Positions 1-7,079 are shown, counted from the stretch's first letter. The stretch: 15,848 nt of DNA from Actinomycetota bacterium (GCA_005883885.1 VAYF01000006.1:1-15848); one strand, 5' to 3'. Translations and numbers: made by a program. The notes: generated from the sequence alone by a model not told the origin.

Positions 1-598
1 TCATCGCTTCGACCTGATCGTGCGTCACGTAGACGGTGGTGGTCTTGAGACGCTCGTGCAGTAGCATGAGCTGCCCACGCATCTGCACGCGGAGCTTCGC
101 GTCGAGGTTGGAGAGCGGTTCGTCCATCAGGAAGGCTTGGGGTTCGCGCACCATCGCGCGACCCATCGCGACGCGTTGCCGCTGTCCACCGGAGAGCTCC
201 GCCGGCCGGCGCTGCAGCAACGGCAGGAGCCCGAGGATCCTCGCGGCATCGAACACGCGCTGTTTGAGCTCCCCTTTGGGGGTCTTCCGGAGCTTCAACC
301 CGAACGCCAGGTTCTGCTCGACGGTCATGTGCGGGTACAGCGCGTAGCTCTGGAACACCATCGCGATGTCTCGCGCCTTCGGCTCCAGATCGGTGACCTG
401 CCGGTCGCCGATCATGATCTCTCCGGCCGTGACGTCCTCGAGGCCGGCGATCATCCGCAGGATGGTGGACTTCCCGCATCCTGATGGGCCCACGAGGACC
501 ATGAATTCGCCGTCCGCGATCTCGAGCGAGACGTCGTCGACCGCGACGACGTCGTCGCCGAAGAGCTTGCTGATCCGATCCAAGACGATCCTCGACAT
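1..598 (-). CDS. Carbohydrate ABC importer ATP-binding subunit (MalK/UgpC/MsiK type), 3' end cut by window
   Basis: Cytoplasmic ATPase that powers a sugar importer. The first 199 residues are present and the C-terminal part, including any regulatory OB domain, lies beyond base 1. Visible motifs are Walker A GPSGCGKST (residues 37-45), the Q-loop VFQSYALYPH (81-90), the signature LSGGQRQR (135-142), Walker B with the catalytic Glu in AFLMDEP (155-161), the D-loop SNLDAKLR (163-170) and the switch His in YVTHDQ (190-195). These are typical of the CUT1 sugar ATPases. The ATG is fixed by a one-base overlap with the kinase stop upstream (TGATG), so it is translationally coupled as the last seen gene of a four-gene operon. 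It most likely serves the binding protein and permeases at 7117-10152, which have no ATPase of their own. In actinobacteria such ATPases (MsiK) often serve several importers, so the partner is inferred. Confidence 0.96.
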   Translation of the reverse strand, partial: MSRIVLDRISKLFGDDVVAVDDVSLEIADGEFMVLVGPSGCGKSTILRMIAGLEDVTAGEIMIGDRQVTDLEPKARDIAMVFQSYALYPHMTVEQNLAFGLKLRKTPKGELKQRVFDAARILGLLPLLQRRPAELSGGQRQRVAMGRAMVREPQAFLMDEPLSNLDAKLRVQMRGQLMLLHERLKTTTVYVTHDQVEAM

Positions 599-1671
599 CA
601 AGACTCCTCTCGTCGACGTGCTCGTGGCGCCTCGCGTCGGGGCCGCGGGCCGCGTCGGGCGGCAGTCTTCGCGGTCAACCGTTCGTGCGTCAAGCTCTCA
701 CGCACCCGCCGAAACGCCGCTTCGCGTGCACCGATGTTGTCGAGCCCGATCAACGCGGCCCCAACCACCGGTGGCGCGTCCAGCACCAGCACGCGCGCGT
801 CGGGCGCGAACGCTCGGACCCCCGCTTCGATCCGCTCCAAGAAGGGCGGCCAGCCGCTCTGGAAGACGCCGCCGCCCAGAACCACGTCCACGTCGAGCTT
901 CTGCATCCGGAGCCTGCGGATCGCCACGGTCGCCATCGCGACGATCTCGTCGGCTTGGCGCCACACGACCTCCCGGGCGATCCGATCGTTCCTCTTGGCG
1001 GCGCGGAACAGGACGGGCGTCAGCTCGGTGAGCCGATGCTCACCGAGCGTCCCCAGATAGAGCGCCTCCATGACCTGGCTGGGGCGGCGCATGCCGAAAT
1101 GGGCGGGCACGAGGTTCCGGAGGACCGTCGGGTCGCCGCGGCCGTCCTCGGCACGGATCGCGTGCCACAGCGAAAGGGTGCCGAGCTCGATCCCGCCGCC
1201 GAAATCCCCGCTCACCGGACCGATCGCCGGGAATCGCGTGACGCGACCGTTGGGGGCGACGCCCGAGCAGTTGGTTCCGAAGCCGCACACCACTCCGACC
1301 CCCCATGATCGTTCGGTTCCCGCCCGGAGGACGGCGAAGCTGTCGTTGCGGACCACGTCTTCGGTCGCAAGCACGTGTCGGCGCAGCCATCGAACGATCC
1401 TCCGATCGTCGACCGGGAGGTCCGCGCCCGACAGGCAGAAGACGCCGAGGTCGGCGAGGGGCCCGGCCGCGGGGTCGCGTCCCGCGAGGCCCGCGGCCGC
1501 GCGCGTCGCCTCCAGGATGGGGCGCATGTGGTCGTCCTCTCCGGGAACGCCGTCGGAGGCCGCGCCGGTCGCGATCCGCGCCGCGCCGAGCACCATCCCA
1601 TCGCGACGGATGAGCACGGCGTCGACCTTGCTGCCACCGCCGTCGACCGCGAGGACCGCGGCGCGTTTCAC
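598..1671 (-). CDS. BadF/BadG/BcrA/BcrD-type sugar kinase, probable glucosamine or N-acetylglucosamine kinase
   Basis: Protein of 357 residues with an ASKHA fold as in human NAGK and Vibrio GspK, which phosphorylate GlcNAc and GlcN at the 6-hydroxyl. Visible are phosphate-1 loop VDGGGSK (residues 9-15), the probable catalytic Asp in RND (108-110), phosphate-2 loop GFGTN (130-134), GDFGGG (155-160) and the adenosine-site LGGGVF near residue 290. Start chosen: GTG at 1671, overlapping the deacetylase stop in GTGA. Longer in-frame readings upstream only run over the deacetylase gene and add residues with no family similarity. The last 25 or so residues are unusually Arg-rich and have no counterpart in the second kinase at 11096-12103. 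The operon context (SIS deaminase, deacetylase) favours an amino-sugar substrate, but the exact sugar cannot be read from the sequence. Confidence 0.9.
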   Translation of the reverse strand: MKRAAVLAVDGGGSKVDAVLIRRDGMVLGAARIATGAASDGVPGEDDHMRPILEATRAAAGLAGRDPAAGPLADLGVFCLSGADLPVDDRRIVRWLRRHVLATEDVVRNDSFAVLRAGTERSWGVGVVCGFGTNCSGVAPNGRVTRFPAIGPVSGDFGGGIELGTLSLWHAIRAEDGRGDPTVLRNLVPAHFGMRRPSQVMEALYLGTLGEHRLTELTPVLFRAAKRNDRIAREVVWRQADEIVAMATVAIRRLRMQKLDVDVVLGGGVFQSGWPPFLERIEAGVRAFAPDARVLVLDAPPVVGAALIGLDNIGAREAAFRRVRESLTHERLTAKTAARRGPRPRREAPRARRREES

Positions 1672-2279
1672 GGCACCTCCGCCAACGCATCGACCGTGAT
1701 GAAGCGGATCCCACCCAGCAGTTCCTCGAGGACGAGCGGCAGGGCGTCGACGGTCCCTCCGGGCCACGTGTGGAGCAACAACACGGTCCCGTCGCCGTGG
1801 CGCCGGATCCCCTCGATCGCGTCGGCGGCGATCGCCTCCGGCGTCCGCGTGGGTTCCCAGTCCTCGACCTCAACGTGCCACCCGACGTGCCGGTACCCGG
1901 CTGCGGCGAGCGCGGCGAGCACGCGAGGATCCTCGTCACCCGCTCCCCACGGACACCGGAACCACGGCCGGGGATCTCGGCCGGTCGCCCGGACGATCGC
2001 GTCGCGGGCCGCGTCCATGTCCTCTTGGAGCCCTCGATCGAGGAGCAGCGGCATCCTCGCGTGATGGTGCGAATGGTTGCCGATCAGATGACCCTCGTCC
2101 GCGATGCGGCGGGCGGTTCCGGGATACGCCTCGGCCCATCGGCCCTGGACGAAGAAGGTCGCGCGGATGCCCGCGCCGGCGAGCACGTCGAGGATCCGCT
2201 CGGCCGCCCCGGGCGGGCACCAGGGGCGGTCGGGATGCTCCGCATCGAACGTCAGCGCGACGCTCCTGGGCTCATTCAC
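1668..2279 (-). CDS. Polysaccharide deacetylase family (CE4/NodB-type) protein, cytoplasmic
   Basis: Protein of 203 residues forming a bare NodB homology domain. There is no signal peptide or membrane segment, so it should act inside the cell. Motif 1 is TFDAEH (residues 10-15) in place of the canonical TFDDG: the catalytic-base Asp is kept and the second, metal-binding Asp is Ala. Motif 2 is NHSHHH, giving the metal His pair; motif 3 is FRCPWG; and a late LLLHT supplies the catalytic-His motif. Members remove acetyl groups from GlcNAc-containing oligomers or related amides. Start is GTG at 2279, overlapping the end of the SIS gene by eight bases; the stop overlaps the kinase start by four. 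Tight coupling between a SIS deaminase and a kinase suggests that it deacetylates an imported N-acetylated sugar before or after phosphorylation. The substrate is inferred. Confidence 0.88.
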   Translation of the reverse strand: MNEPRSVALTFDAEHPDRPWCPPGAAERILDVLAGAGIRATFFVQGRWAEAYPGTARRIADEGHLIGNHSHHHARMPLLLDRGLQEDMDAARDAIVRATGRDPRPWFRCPWGAGDEDPRVLAALAAAGYRHVGWHVEVEDWEPTRTPEAIAADAIEGIRRHGDGTVLLLHTWPGGTVDALPLVLEELLGGIRFITVDALAEVP

Positions 2280-3342
2280 GTGTCGTCACCTTCGACGCAT
2301 GGAGGTACGAGCCAGGGGTCCGGCCGCTCGTCAGAGAGAGACGCCATGCCAAGAGCTGGGCGGGCACCACGGCCGCGGCGGGGCTGAGCAGTCGATCGAG
2401 CGATCCGATCGCGATCGACATCGTGTTACGCGGCGCCGGCCCGCCGGTGGTGACCAAGAGGACGGCCGCGCCCAGCTTCGCGAGGTCCGCGGCGAGCTCC
2501 CGATCGAGCTCGGCGGTCTCGGGCTCCGTGGCGAGGACGATCGCAGCCAGGTCCGGACCGGCCAGCTCCAGCGGCCCGTGGCGGAACTGCGCCGCTTGGA
2601 GCGATTCCACCGGCATCCCGGCCGCCTCTTTGATCGTGAGAGCCCCCATCTCGGCGGCCGCGCGGGCGGCGCCTCGACCCAGGATCACCGTCGTCGCGCG
2701 GCCGCCGTGCCAGGCCACGAGGCGGTCGGGGAGGGCCCGGTCGGCGACGAGGGCGGTGATCGCATCGGCCGCCCGGTCGGCTTCCTGTGCGATCGCCGCG
2801 GCAGCGTCGTGCGCGGTGGCGCCGGCGATCGTCCGGGCGAGCGCACCGAGCATCGCGAGCGCGCAGACGAAGGTCATCGTCGACGGCCCCGTCTCCTCGC
2901 CCGCGCGGGTGTCGAGCGCGACGTCGGCCAGCGAGGCGAGCGTGTTGTCGGTGCCGTTCGTGACGCAGGCGATCGTCGGGGCCCGCGCCGCTGCGCGGAG
3001 GGCGCGGGCAACGCCGACGGTCTCGGCGCTCTCGCCGGACTGACTGACCAGCACCACGAGGTCCTCGTCGCGAAGGATGGGGAGCCTGAAGTGCAGGACT
3101 TCGGCCGCGTCGAGCATGAGCGTCGCGACGCCCGAGGCGGCGAGCGCGGTGACGGCCGGGTAGCAGGCGTCGTACGAGCTCCCCATCCCCGACAGGACGA
3201 TGCGGCCTTGATGGGCCGGAGCCGCGGCCGCTTCCAGCGCCTCGGTCTGCTCGATCGCACCGTTCCCGGCCCGCCGGAGCGCCTCGGGCTGACCCGCGAT
3301 CTCCGCGATGAATGGGTCAGGAAAGTTTCCTAACGATTTCAT
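2272..3342 (-). CDS. Double-SIS sugar-phosphate isomerase/deaminase (GlmS isomerase-like, GlmD/AgaS type)
   Basis: Protein of 356 residues with two SIS domains and no N-terminal glutaminase domain. SIS 1 carries GMGSS (residues 52-56) and VSQSGES (99-105), which hold the phosphate. SIS 2 carries ILGRG (220-224) and the active-site stretch E246 to FRHGP (253-257), matching the E-x-x-KHGP region of GlmS. The C-terminal ASKVTTRE matches the GlmS C-tail that carries the ring-opening Lys (here K351). Family members lacking glutaminase convert GlcN-6-P to Fru-6-P plus ammonia, or act on related amino-sugar phosphates. The ATG at 3342 has no Shine-Dalgarno and lies seven bases after a TACACT -10 box, so the mRNA is probably leaderless. 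The ROK operator overlaps codons 3 to 9. First gene of the minus operon. Confidence 0.92.
   Translation of the reverse strand: MKSLGNFPDPFIAEIAGQPEALRRAGNGAIEQTEALEAAAAPAHQGRIVLSGMGSSYDACYPAVTALAASGVATLMLDAAEVLHFRLPILRDEDLVVLVSQSGESAETVGVARALRAAARAPTIACVTNGTDNTLASLADVALDTRAGEETGPSTMTFVCALAMLGALARTIAGATAHDAAAAIAQEADRAADAITALVADRALPDRLVAWHGGRATTVILGRGAARAAAEMGALTIKEAAGMPVESLQAAQFRHGPLELAGPDLAAIVLATEPETAELDRELAADLAKLGAAVLLVTTGGPAPRNTMSIAIGSLDRLLSPAAAVVPAQLLAWRLSLTSGRTPGSYLHASKVTTRE
3316..3334. promoter_or_regulatory. ROK repressor operator, site 1 (SIS / GH4 divergent region)
   Basis: GTCAGGAAAGTTTCCTAAC, an inverted repeat centred on base 3325. The core AGGAAAGTTTCCT is perfect and one position in the outer arms mismatches. 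The same sequence recurs once more in the window, at 5826-5844, beside the ROK regulator gene. From memory, the core equals the operator described for Streptomyces CsnR (AGGAAASTTTCCT). It lies just after the predicted start point of the SIS operon, inside its first codons, and upstream of the GH4 -10 box, so one bound repressor could block both directions. Confidence 0.85.
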
Positions 3343-3349
3343 CGGGCGG

Positions 3350-3379
3350 AGTGTACGATGCCCGGCGCATGGGTGTGAA
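3350..3379 (-). promoter_or_regulatory. Promoter of the SIS-deacetylase-kinase-ATPase operon, probably leaderless
   Basis: On the minus strand, TTCACA (3379-3374, five of six to TTGACA) is followed by an 18-base spacer and TACACT (3355-3350, four of six to TATAAT). The ATG at 3342 begins seven bases further on, which places the transcript start at or within a base or two of the start codon. No purine-rich ribosome site lies between, in line with a leaderless mRNA. The operator at 3316-3334 lies immediately downstream. Confidence 0.55.
3354..3359 (+). promoter_or_regulatory. Putative -10 box for the GH4 gene
   Basis: TACGAT fits the actinobacterial TANNNT pattern and ends nine bases before the GH4 ATG at 3369, which again suggests a leaderless transcript. 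Its two first bases are shared with the opposing SIS -10 box. A -35 element at the expected spacing would fall at the right edge of the operator (about 3331-3336), but no good TTGACA match is seen there. Confidence 0.4.
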
Positions 3380-4634
3380 GGTGGCGGTGGTCGGCGGCGG
3401 CAGCACGTACACGCCGGAGCTCGTCGAGGGGTTCGTCACGCGCACGGACCGCCTTCCGGTCGACGAGCTCGTCCTGTTGGACATCGATCCGGTGCGGCTC
3501 GCGATCGTCGGCGCGCTCGCAGAGCGCATGGTGCGAGCGGCGGGATGGGCCGGCTCCGTCCGGTTGACCGACCGGATGACCGAGGCGCTCGAGGGAGCGA
3601 ACTTCGTGATCGTGCAGCTCCGCGTCGGGGGGAACCAGGCTCGGTTCCTGGACGAGACGATCCCGCTCCCGTTCGGCTGCATCGGCCAGGAGACCACGGG
3701 GCCAGGGGGGTTCGCCAAGGCGCTCCGGACCGTGCCCGTCGTGCTCGAGCTCGCCGAGCGCACGGCGGAGATCGGCGCTCCCGACGCATGGGTCGTCGAT
3801 TTCACCAACCCCACGGGGCTCGTGACGCAGGCCCTGCTCGACCAGGGTCATCGCGCGTGCGGGCTCTGCAACGTCGCGATCGGCGTCCAGCGCGAGCTCG
3901 CGAGGCACCTCGAGGTCGAGCCATCGCACATCCGGCTCGACCACGTCGGGCTCAACCACCTTTCGTGGGTGCGCGCGGTGCTCGTCGACGGGGTGGACCG
4001 GTTGCCCGAGCTGCTCGCCGAGGCTCCCGAGGAGCTCACGGAGGCAGCGCCGATCGAGCTCGTCCGCGCGTTGGGCGCGATCCCCAGCTCGTACCTCCGC
4101 TACTACTACCGGACGAGCGACGTGCTGGAACACCAACGCACGCACCGTACCCGCGCCGAGGAGGTCCTCGAGATCGAGGCCGGGCTGTTGGAGCCCTACC
4201 GTGACCCGGCGCTCGACACGAAGCCGAAGCTCTTGGAGGAGCGCGGGGGCGCGTGGTACTCCGACGCCGCCGCGGCACTCGTCGCGTCGCTCCACGCCGG
4301 TACCGGCGACGAGCAGGTCGTCAACGTGCTGAACGAGGGGGCGATCCCGAACATGCCGCCCGGCGACGTGGTGGAGCTCACGTGCCGAGTGGATCGTGCC
4401 GGCGCGTTCGCCCAGCCGACCGACCCGCTCGCGCCGGAGATGCTCGGCCTGGTGCAACACGCGAAAGCCTACGAGCGCCTGACGATCGAGGCCGCGCTCA
4501 CGGGGTCCCCCACCACGGCGCTCAAAGCGCTCGTCACGAACCCGCTCGTCGGCGACGTCGATCGCGCGGCCCCCATGCTCGATGCGCTCCTGGACGCGAA
4601 CCGCGCGCATCTGCCCCGCTTCTTCGCGGACTAG
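3369..4634 (+). CDS. Glycoside hydrolase family 4 (NAD- and Mn-dependent 6-phospho-beta-glucosidase/alpha-galactosidase type)
   Basis: Cytoplasmic protein of 421 residues. GH4 enzymes cleave glycosides by NAD+-assisted oxidation at C3, elimination and re-addition, with a divalent metal. Visible are the N-terminal Rossmann motif VAVVGGGSTYTPELV, the C3-O/metal-contact region FTNPTG, the metal ligands Cys167 (in GLCNVAIG) and His197 (in GLNHLSW), and a Tyr-rich stretch YLRYYYRTSDV. The length is normal for the family. Start ATG 3369 (GTG 3373 is an alternative) places the Rossmann strand at the N terminus; an in-frame ATG at 3312 would add residues across the operator and is rejected. There is no ribosome site. 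GH4 members occur in chitosan-oligosaccharide operons of Streptomyces (recalled), which fits the operator and neighbours. Whether the substrate is phosphorylated is unknown. The stop shares a CTAG with the opposing aminotransferase. Confidence 0.93.
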   Translation: MGVKVAVVGGGSTYTPELVEGFVTRTDRLPVDELVLLDIDPVRLAIVGALAERMVRAAGWAGSVRLTDRMTEALEGANFVIVQLRVGGNQARFLDETIPLPFGCIGQETTGPGGFAKALRTVPVVLELAERTAEIGAPDAWVVDFTNPTGLVTQALLDQGHRACGLCNVAIGVQRELARHLEVEPSHIRLDHVGLNHLSWVRAVLVDGVDRLPELLAEAPEELTEAAPIELVRALGAIPSSYLRYYYRTSDVLEHQRTHRTRAEEVLEIEAGLLEPYRDPALDTKPKLLEERGGAWYSDAAAALVASLHAGTGDEQVVNVLNEGAIPNMPPGDVVELTCRVDRAGAFAQPTDPLAPEMLGLVQHAKAYERLTIEAALTGSPTTALKALVTNPLVGDVDRAAPMLDALLDANRAHLPRFFAD

Positions 4635-5741
4635 CCTCCGGGGAGCTCGATAGCGTTGCGTTGGATCTTCGCGAGCGCTTCGATCGCCTGCTCGACGCCC
4701 GTGCGATCCGAGCGGAACACGTTCTCGTCGATGTAGACGGATCCGCGGAGCCCCGCTGCTTCGGCGACCGGGAACGACATCGTGGACGGATCCAAGCGCG
4801 CGGCATGCTCCACGGCCACCGGGAGTCGCGAGAGCGCCGGCTGGAACAGGTCGTAGTTCGACATCGGCTCGTACCCGGTCCACGCTCCCACCCCCTCGGC
4901 CTCGAGCGCGTCGCAGACGACCTGATTGGTCCGGCCGGCGAACAGCTCGGGTTCGATCGCGAGGACGTAGCGGTAGAAGCTCCAGCGGGTGATCCTGCGG
5001 TCGTGCGGCATGACGCGGACCCCGGGAACCTGCGCCGCAGATCCCTCGAAGTACGAGCCGAGCTCGGCGCGCTGGGCTTGCTGCTCGGGGAACCGCCGCA
5101 TCGCGACCAGCAGCAGCGCGGCCTGGAGCTCACCGAGCCGGTAGTTCGCGCCGAAGGTGTACTCCTTCTCCGCGTCGTCCTTCGGGCGGCCGCAATCGAT
5201 GATGGAGTGGGCGAGCCGGGCGAGGCGCTCGTCGTTCGTGAGCAACGAGCCCCCTTCGCCGGCCGTCATGATCTTCGACGACTGGTGGCTGAACGAGCCG
5301 AAGTCGCCGATGCACCCCGCGCCCTCGCCGTTCCAACGCTGTCCGTGCGCGTGAGCGCAATCCTCGACCACGAAGAGCGAGTGACGCCGAGCGATCTCCA
5401 TCAACGGGGAGCGCACCCGCCGCGATCGGCGCGTACACCGTGGCCGCGAACGTGAGCGCCGGGATGATCACCTCATCTCCCCAGCCGATCCCGAGCGCCT
5501 TGAGGGCCACCTCCATCGTCACGGTCCCGTTGGACATCAGCACGCCGTGCCGGGCGCCTTGGTAGGCGGAGAACGCTTCCTCGAACGCAGCGGCTTTCGG
5601 GCCGGGTTCGGGGAACCCGCCCCACCGGCCGCCCCGGACCACCTCCTCCACGGCGGCGACGTCCTCGTCGTCGCCGCGTGGCCACTCCGGGTACGGCTCC
5701 GCGCGGACGGGGGCGCCGCCGGCGATCGCGAGCTCTGGCAT
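4631..5741 (-). pseudogene. DegT/DnrJ/EryC1/StrS-family PLP aminotransferase, broken by an internal out-of-frame deletion (real or assembly)
   Basis: The N-terminal frame (from ATG 5741) reads about 113 good family residues, including MPELAIAGGAPVR, the phosphate-binding SNGT (70-73) and TFAATVYAPIAAGALPV. The C-terminal frame resumes at about MEIARRHSLFVVEDCAHAHG and runs to the TAG at 4631, including the PLP lysine in SHQSSKIM (codon 5275-5273) and GEGGSLLTND. The junction lies near 5399-5409. In intact relatives about 40 residues (the strand after PV through the TRAIIPVHLYG block) stand between these two parts; here they are missing and the frame shifts. The start has a strong AAGGAG eight bases upstream (5755-5750). 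Family members transaminate keto-sugars or keto-cyclitols; the C-terminal half recalls the StsC/scyllo-inosose group. If the gap is an assembly error, the gene is functional and shares the ROK-controlled divergent region. Confidence 0.85.
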
Positions 5742-5784
5742 CGGTCCTGCTCCTTCGGTGTCGGTCGATCCCCTGGCGCGAGCC

Positions 5785-5814
5785 TTGACCGCGCCCGCGA
5801 CGCGAGGCTAGCAT
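5785..5814 (+). promoter_or_regulatory. Promoter of the ROK-ABC-oxidoreductase-kinase operon
   Basis: TTGACC (5785-5790, five of six to TTGACA), an 18-base spacer, then TAGCAT (5809-5814, four of six to TATAAT). The predicted start point is near 5821, so the operator at 5826-5844 would lie just downstream, in the same relative place as at the SIS operon. On the opposite strand a weak TAGCCT (5810-5805) lies 17 bases from TTCCTA inside the operator and may serve the aminotransferase gene; that part is speculative. Confidence 0.6.
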
Positions 5815-5825
5815 CCCCTCGGTTC

Positions 5826-5844
5826 GTTAGGAAAGTTTCCTGAC
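5826..5844. promoter_or_regulatory. ROK repressor operator, site 2 (aminotransferase / ROK divergent region)
   Basis: GTTAGGAAAGTTTCCTGAC, an inverted repeat centred on base 5835 with a perfect 13-base core and one outer mismatch. It is the same as site 1 except for the mismatched outer bases. It lies between divergent genes and directly upstream of the ROK gene, the usual autoregulatory position. Together the two sites define a small regulon that covers every sugar gene in the window. Confidence 0.87.
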
Positions 5845-5863
5845 TGATCGGATCGTCTCAGCG

Positions 5864-5876
5864 AGGAGCCGACATC
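5864..5876 (+). promoter_or_regulatory. Ribosome binding site and possible non-canonical ATC start of the ROK gene
   Basis: AGGAG (5864-5868) is followed five bases later by ATC ACG GGC, in frame with the ROK gene. Reading from here adds 23 residues, including SLLRAINERTVLERIR, a stretch conserved at the N terminus of ROK repressors. No ATG, GTG or TTG lies in frame between the upstream stop at 5841 and the GTG at 5943. The ATC at 5874 may therefore be a rare start codon or a single-base change from ATG. Confidence 0.5.
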
Positions 5877-5942
5877 ACGGGCGCGACCCAGACCTACGCG
5901 ACGGGGACGCCGAGCCTGCTCCGGGCCATCAACGAACGAACG

Positions 5943-7079
5943 GTGCTCGAGCGGATCCGGCGAGCCGGCCCCGTCTCCCGTGCGCAGATCGCCCGGGAGA
6001 CGGGTCTTTCGAAACCGACGGTCTCCCAGGCGCTCTCGACCCTCGAACGTGCCCGGCTGGTCCGGGAGGCAGGGCGGACCTCCGGCGGCAAGGGTCCGAC
6101 CGCGCTGCTCTACGAGCTGAACCCGGCCGCGGGGTGGGTGGTCGGGATCGACGTGGGACGGGAGTACGTCCGGTCGGCGGTCGCCGATCTCACCGGGAAG
6201 ATCGTCGCGCAGCGGCGGCAGGCCGCCCGGGCCCGGAGCGCGCGGTCGCTGATCACGACGATCGGCTCCGTCGCCCGCGCCGCCGCCGGGTCTGCGGGCA
6301 TCGGGTGGCGCCGGGTCACGGTGGCGGCGGTGGGCAGCCCGGGCGTGTTCGGGTCGGCCGGACATCCCCTGCTCGCCCACAACCTTCCCGGCTGGACGCG
6401 CGAGGGGGTCCTGGACGAGATCCGGCGGGAGCTCGCCACCTCGGTTGTCTTCGAGAACGACGTGAACCTCGCTGCCCTCGGCGAGCGGTGGCGCGGGCTT
6501 GGTCGCGACGTCGACGATTTCGTCTACTTCCACGTAGGAACGGGTGTGGGCCTCGGGATCGTGATGCGCGGGGAGCTCTACAAGGGAGCGAACGGCGCGG
6601 CCGGTGAGGTGGCGTACCTGCCCCTCGCGACGGCCGATCCGCACGACAAGGCCAATCGCCGGCGCGGCGCCCTCGAAACGGCGATCGGCGCCGACGGGGT
6701 GCTGTCGGCCGCGAGACGCGCGGGCCTCCGTGGCGCAACCACGGCCGCCGAGGTGTTCGAGGCCGCCCGCAACGGCGACCAGAAGGCTCGGCACGCCGTC
6801 GGGTTGGTCGCCGAGGGGATCGCCCTCGGGATCGCCGCGATCGTGCCGGTGCTCGACCCGGCCCTGGTGATCCTCGGCGGCGGGATCGGTCGCAACGCGG
6901 ACCTTCTCCGCGAGTCGCTGGAGCAAGAGCTGCGTGCGCTGTCGCCCTTCCGGCCCCGGATCGAGGTCTCGTCTCTGGGCGAGGAGGCAGAGCTGATGGG
7001 CGCCGTTTCGCTGGCGCTCGGGGCGGCACAGGATCGTCTGTTCTCGCGGATGGACGGGGGACGGCGGGTAGCGGTATGA
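5943..7079 (+). CDS. ROK-family transcriptional repressor (CsnR/NagC-like)
   Basis: A winged-helix DNA-binding region (about residues 10-45, SRAQIARETGLSKPTVSQAL) is joined to a ROK sugar-binding domain: IDVG (69-72), AVGSPGV (129-135), END with the sugar-contacting Asp (171-173), GTGVG (199-203) and GANGAAGEVAYLP (215-227). The Cys-rich zinc motif of typical ROK proteins (CxCGxxGCxE) is absent; the segment after 227 has no Cys. The coordinates use the first standard start, GTG 5943, but that GTG has no ribosome site and cuts into the conserved N terminus; the true protein probably begins at 5874. It is expected to repress at the two AGGAAASTTTCCT operators and release on binding the imported sugar or its phosphate. 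First gene of the plus operon, with 37 bases before the binding-protein gene. Confidence 0.93.
   Translation: MLERIRRAGPVSRAQIARETGLSKPTVSQALSTLERARLVREAGRTSGGKGPTALLYELNPAAGWVVGIDVGREYVRSAVADLTGKIVAQRRQAARARSARSLITTIGSVARAAAGSAGIGWRRVTVAAVGSPGVFGSAGHPLLAHNLPGWTREGVLDEIRRELATSVVFENDVNLAALGERWRGLGRDVDDFVYFHVGTGVGLGIVMRGELYKGANGAAGEVAYLPLATADPHDKANRRRGALETAIGADGVLSAARRAGLRGATTAAEVFEAARNGDQKARHAVGLVAEGIALGIAAIVPVLDPALVILGGGIGRNADLLRESLEQELRALSPFRPRIEVSSLGEEAELMGAVSLALGAAQDRLFSRMDGGRRVAV

Noticed and set aside
3312..3368. Upstream in-frame ATG for GH4
   Set aside because: It would overlap the SIS start and the operator and add residues before the Rossmann strand that normally begins the protein.
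3339..4883. Long open frame antisense to GH4, and similar long antisense frames over 6316-8364 and 13597-15498
   Set aside because: These frames arise from high GC at codon position 3 of the real genes; their translations are low-complexity and carry no domain motifs.
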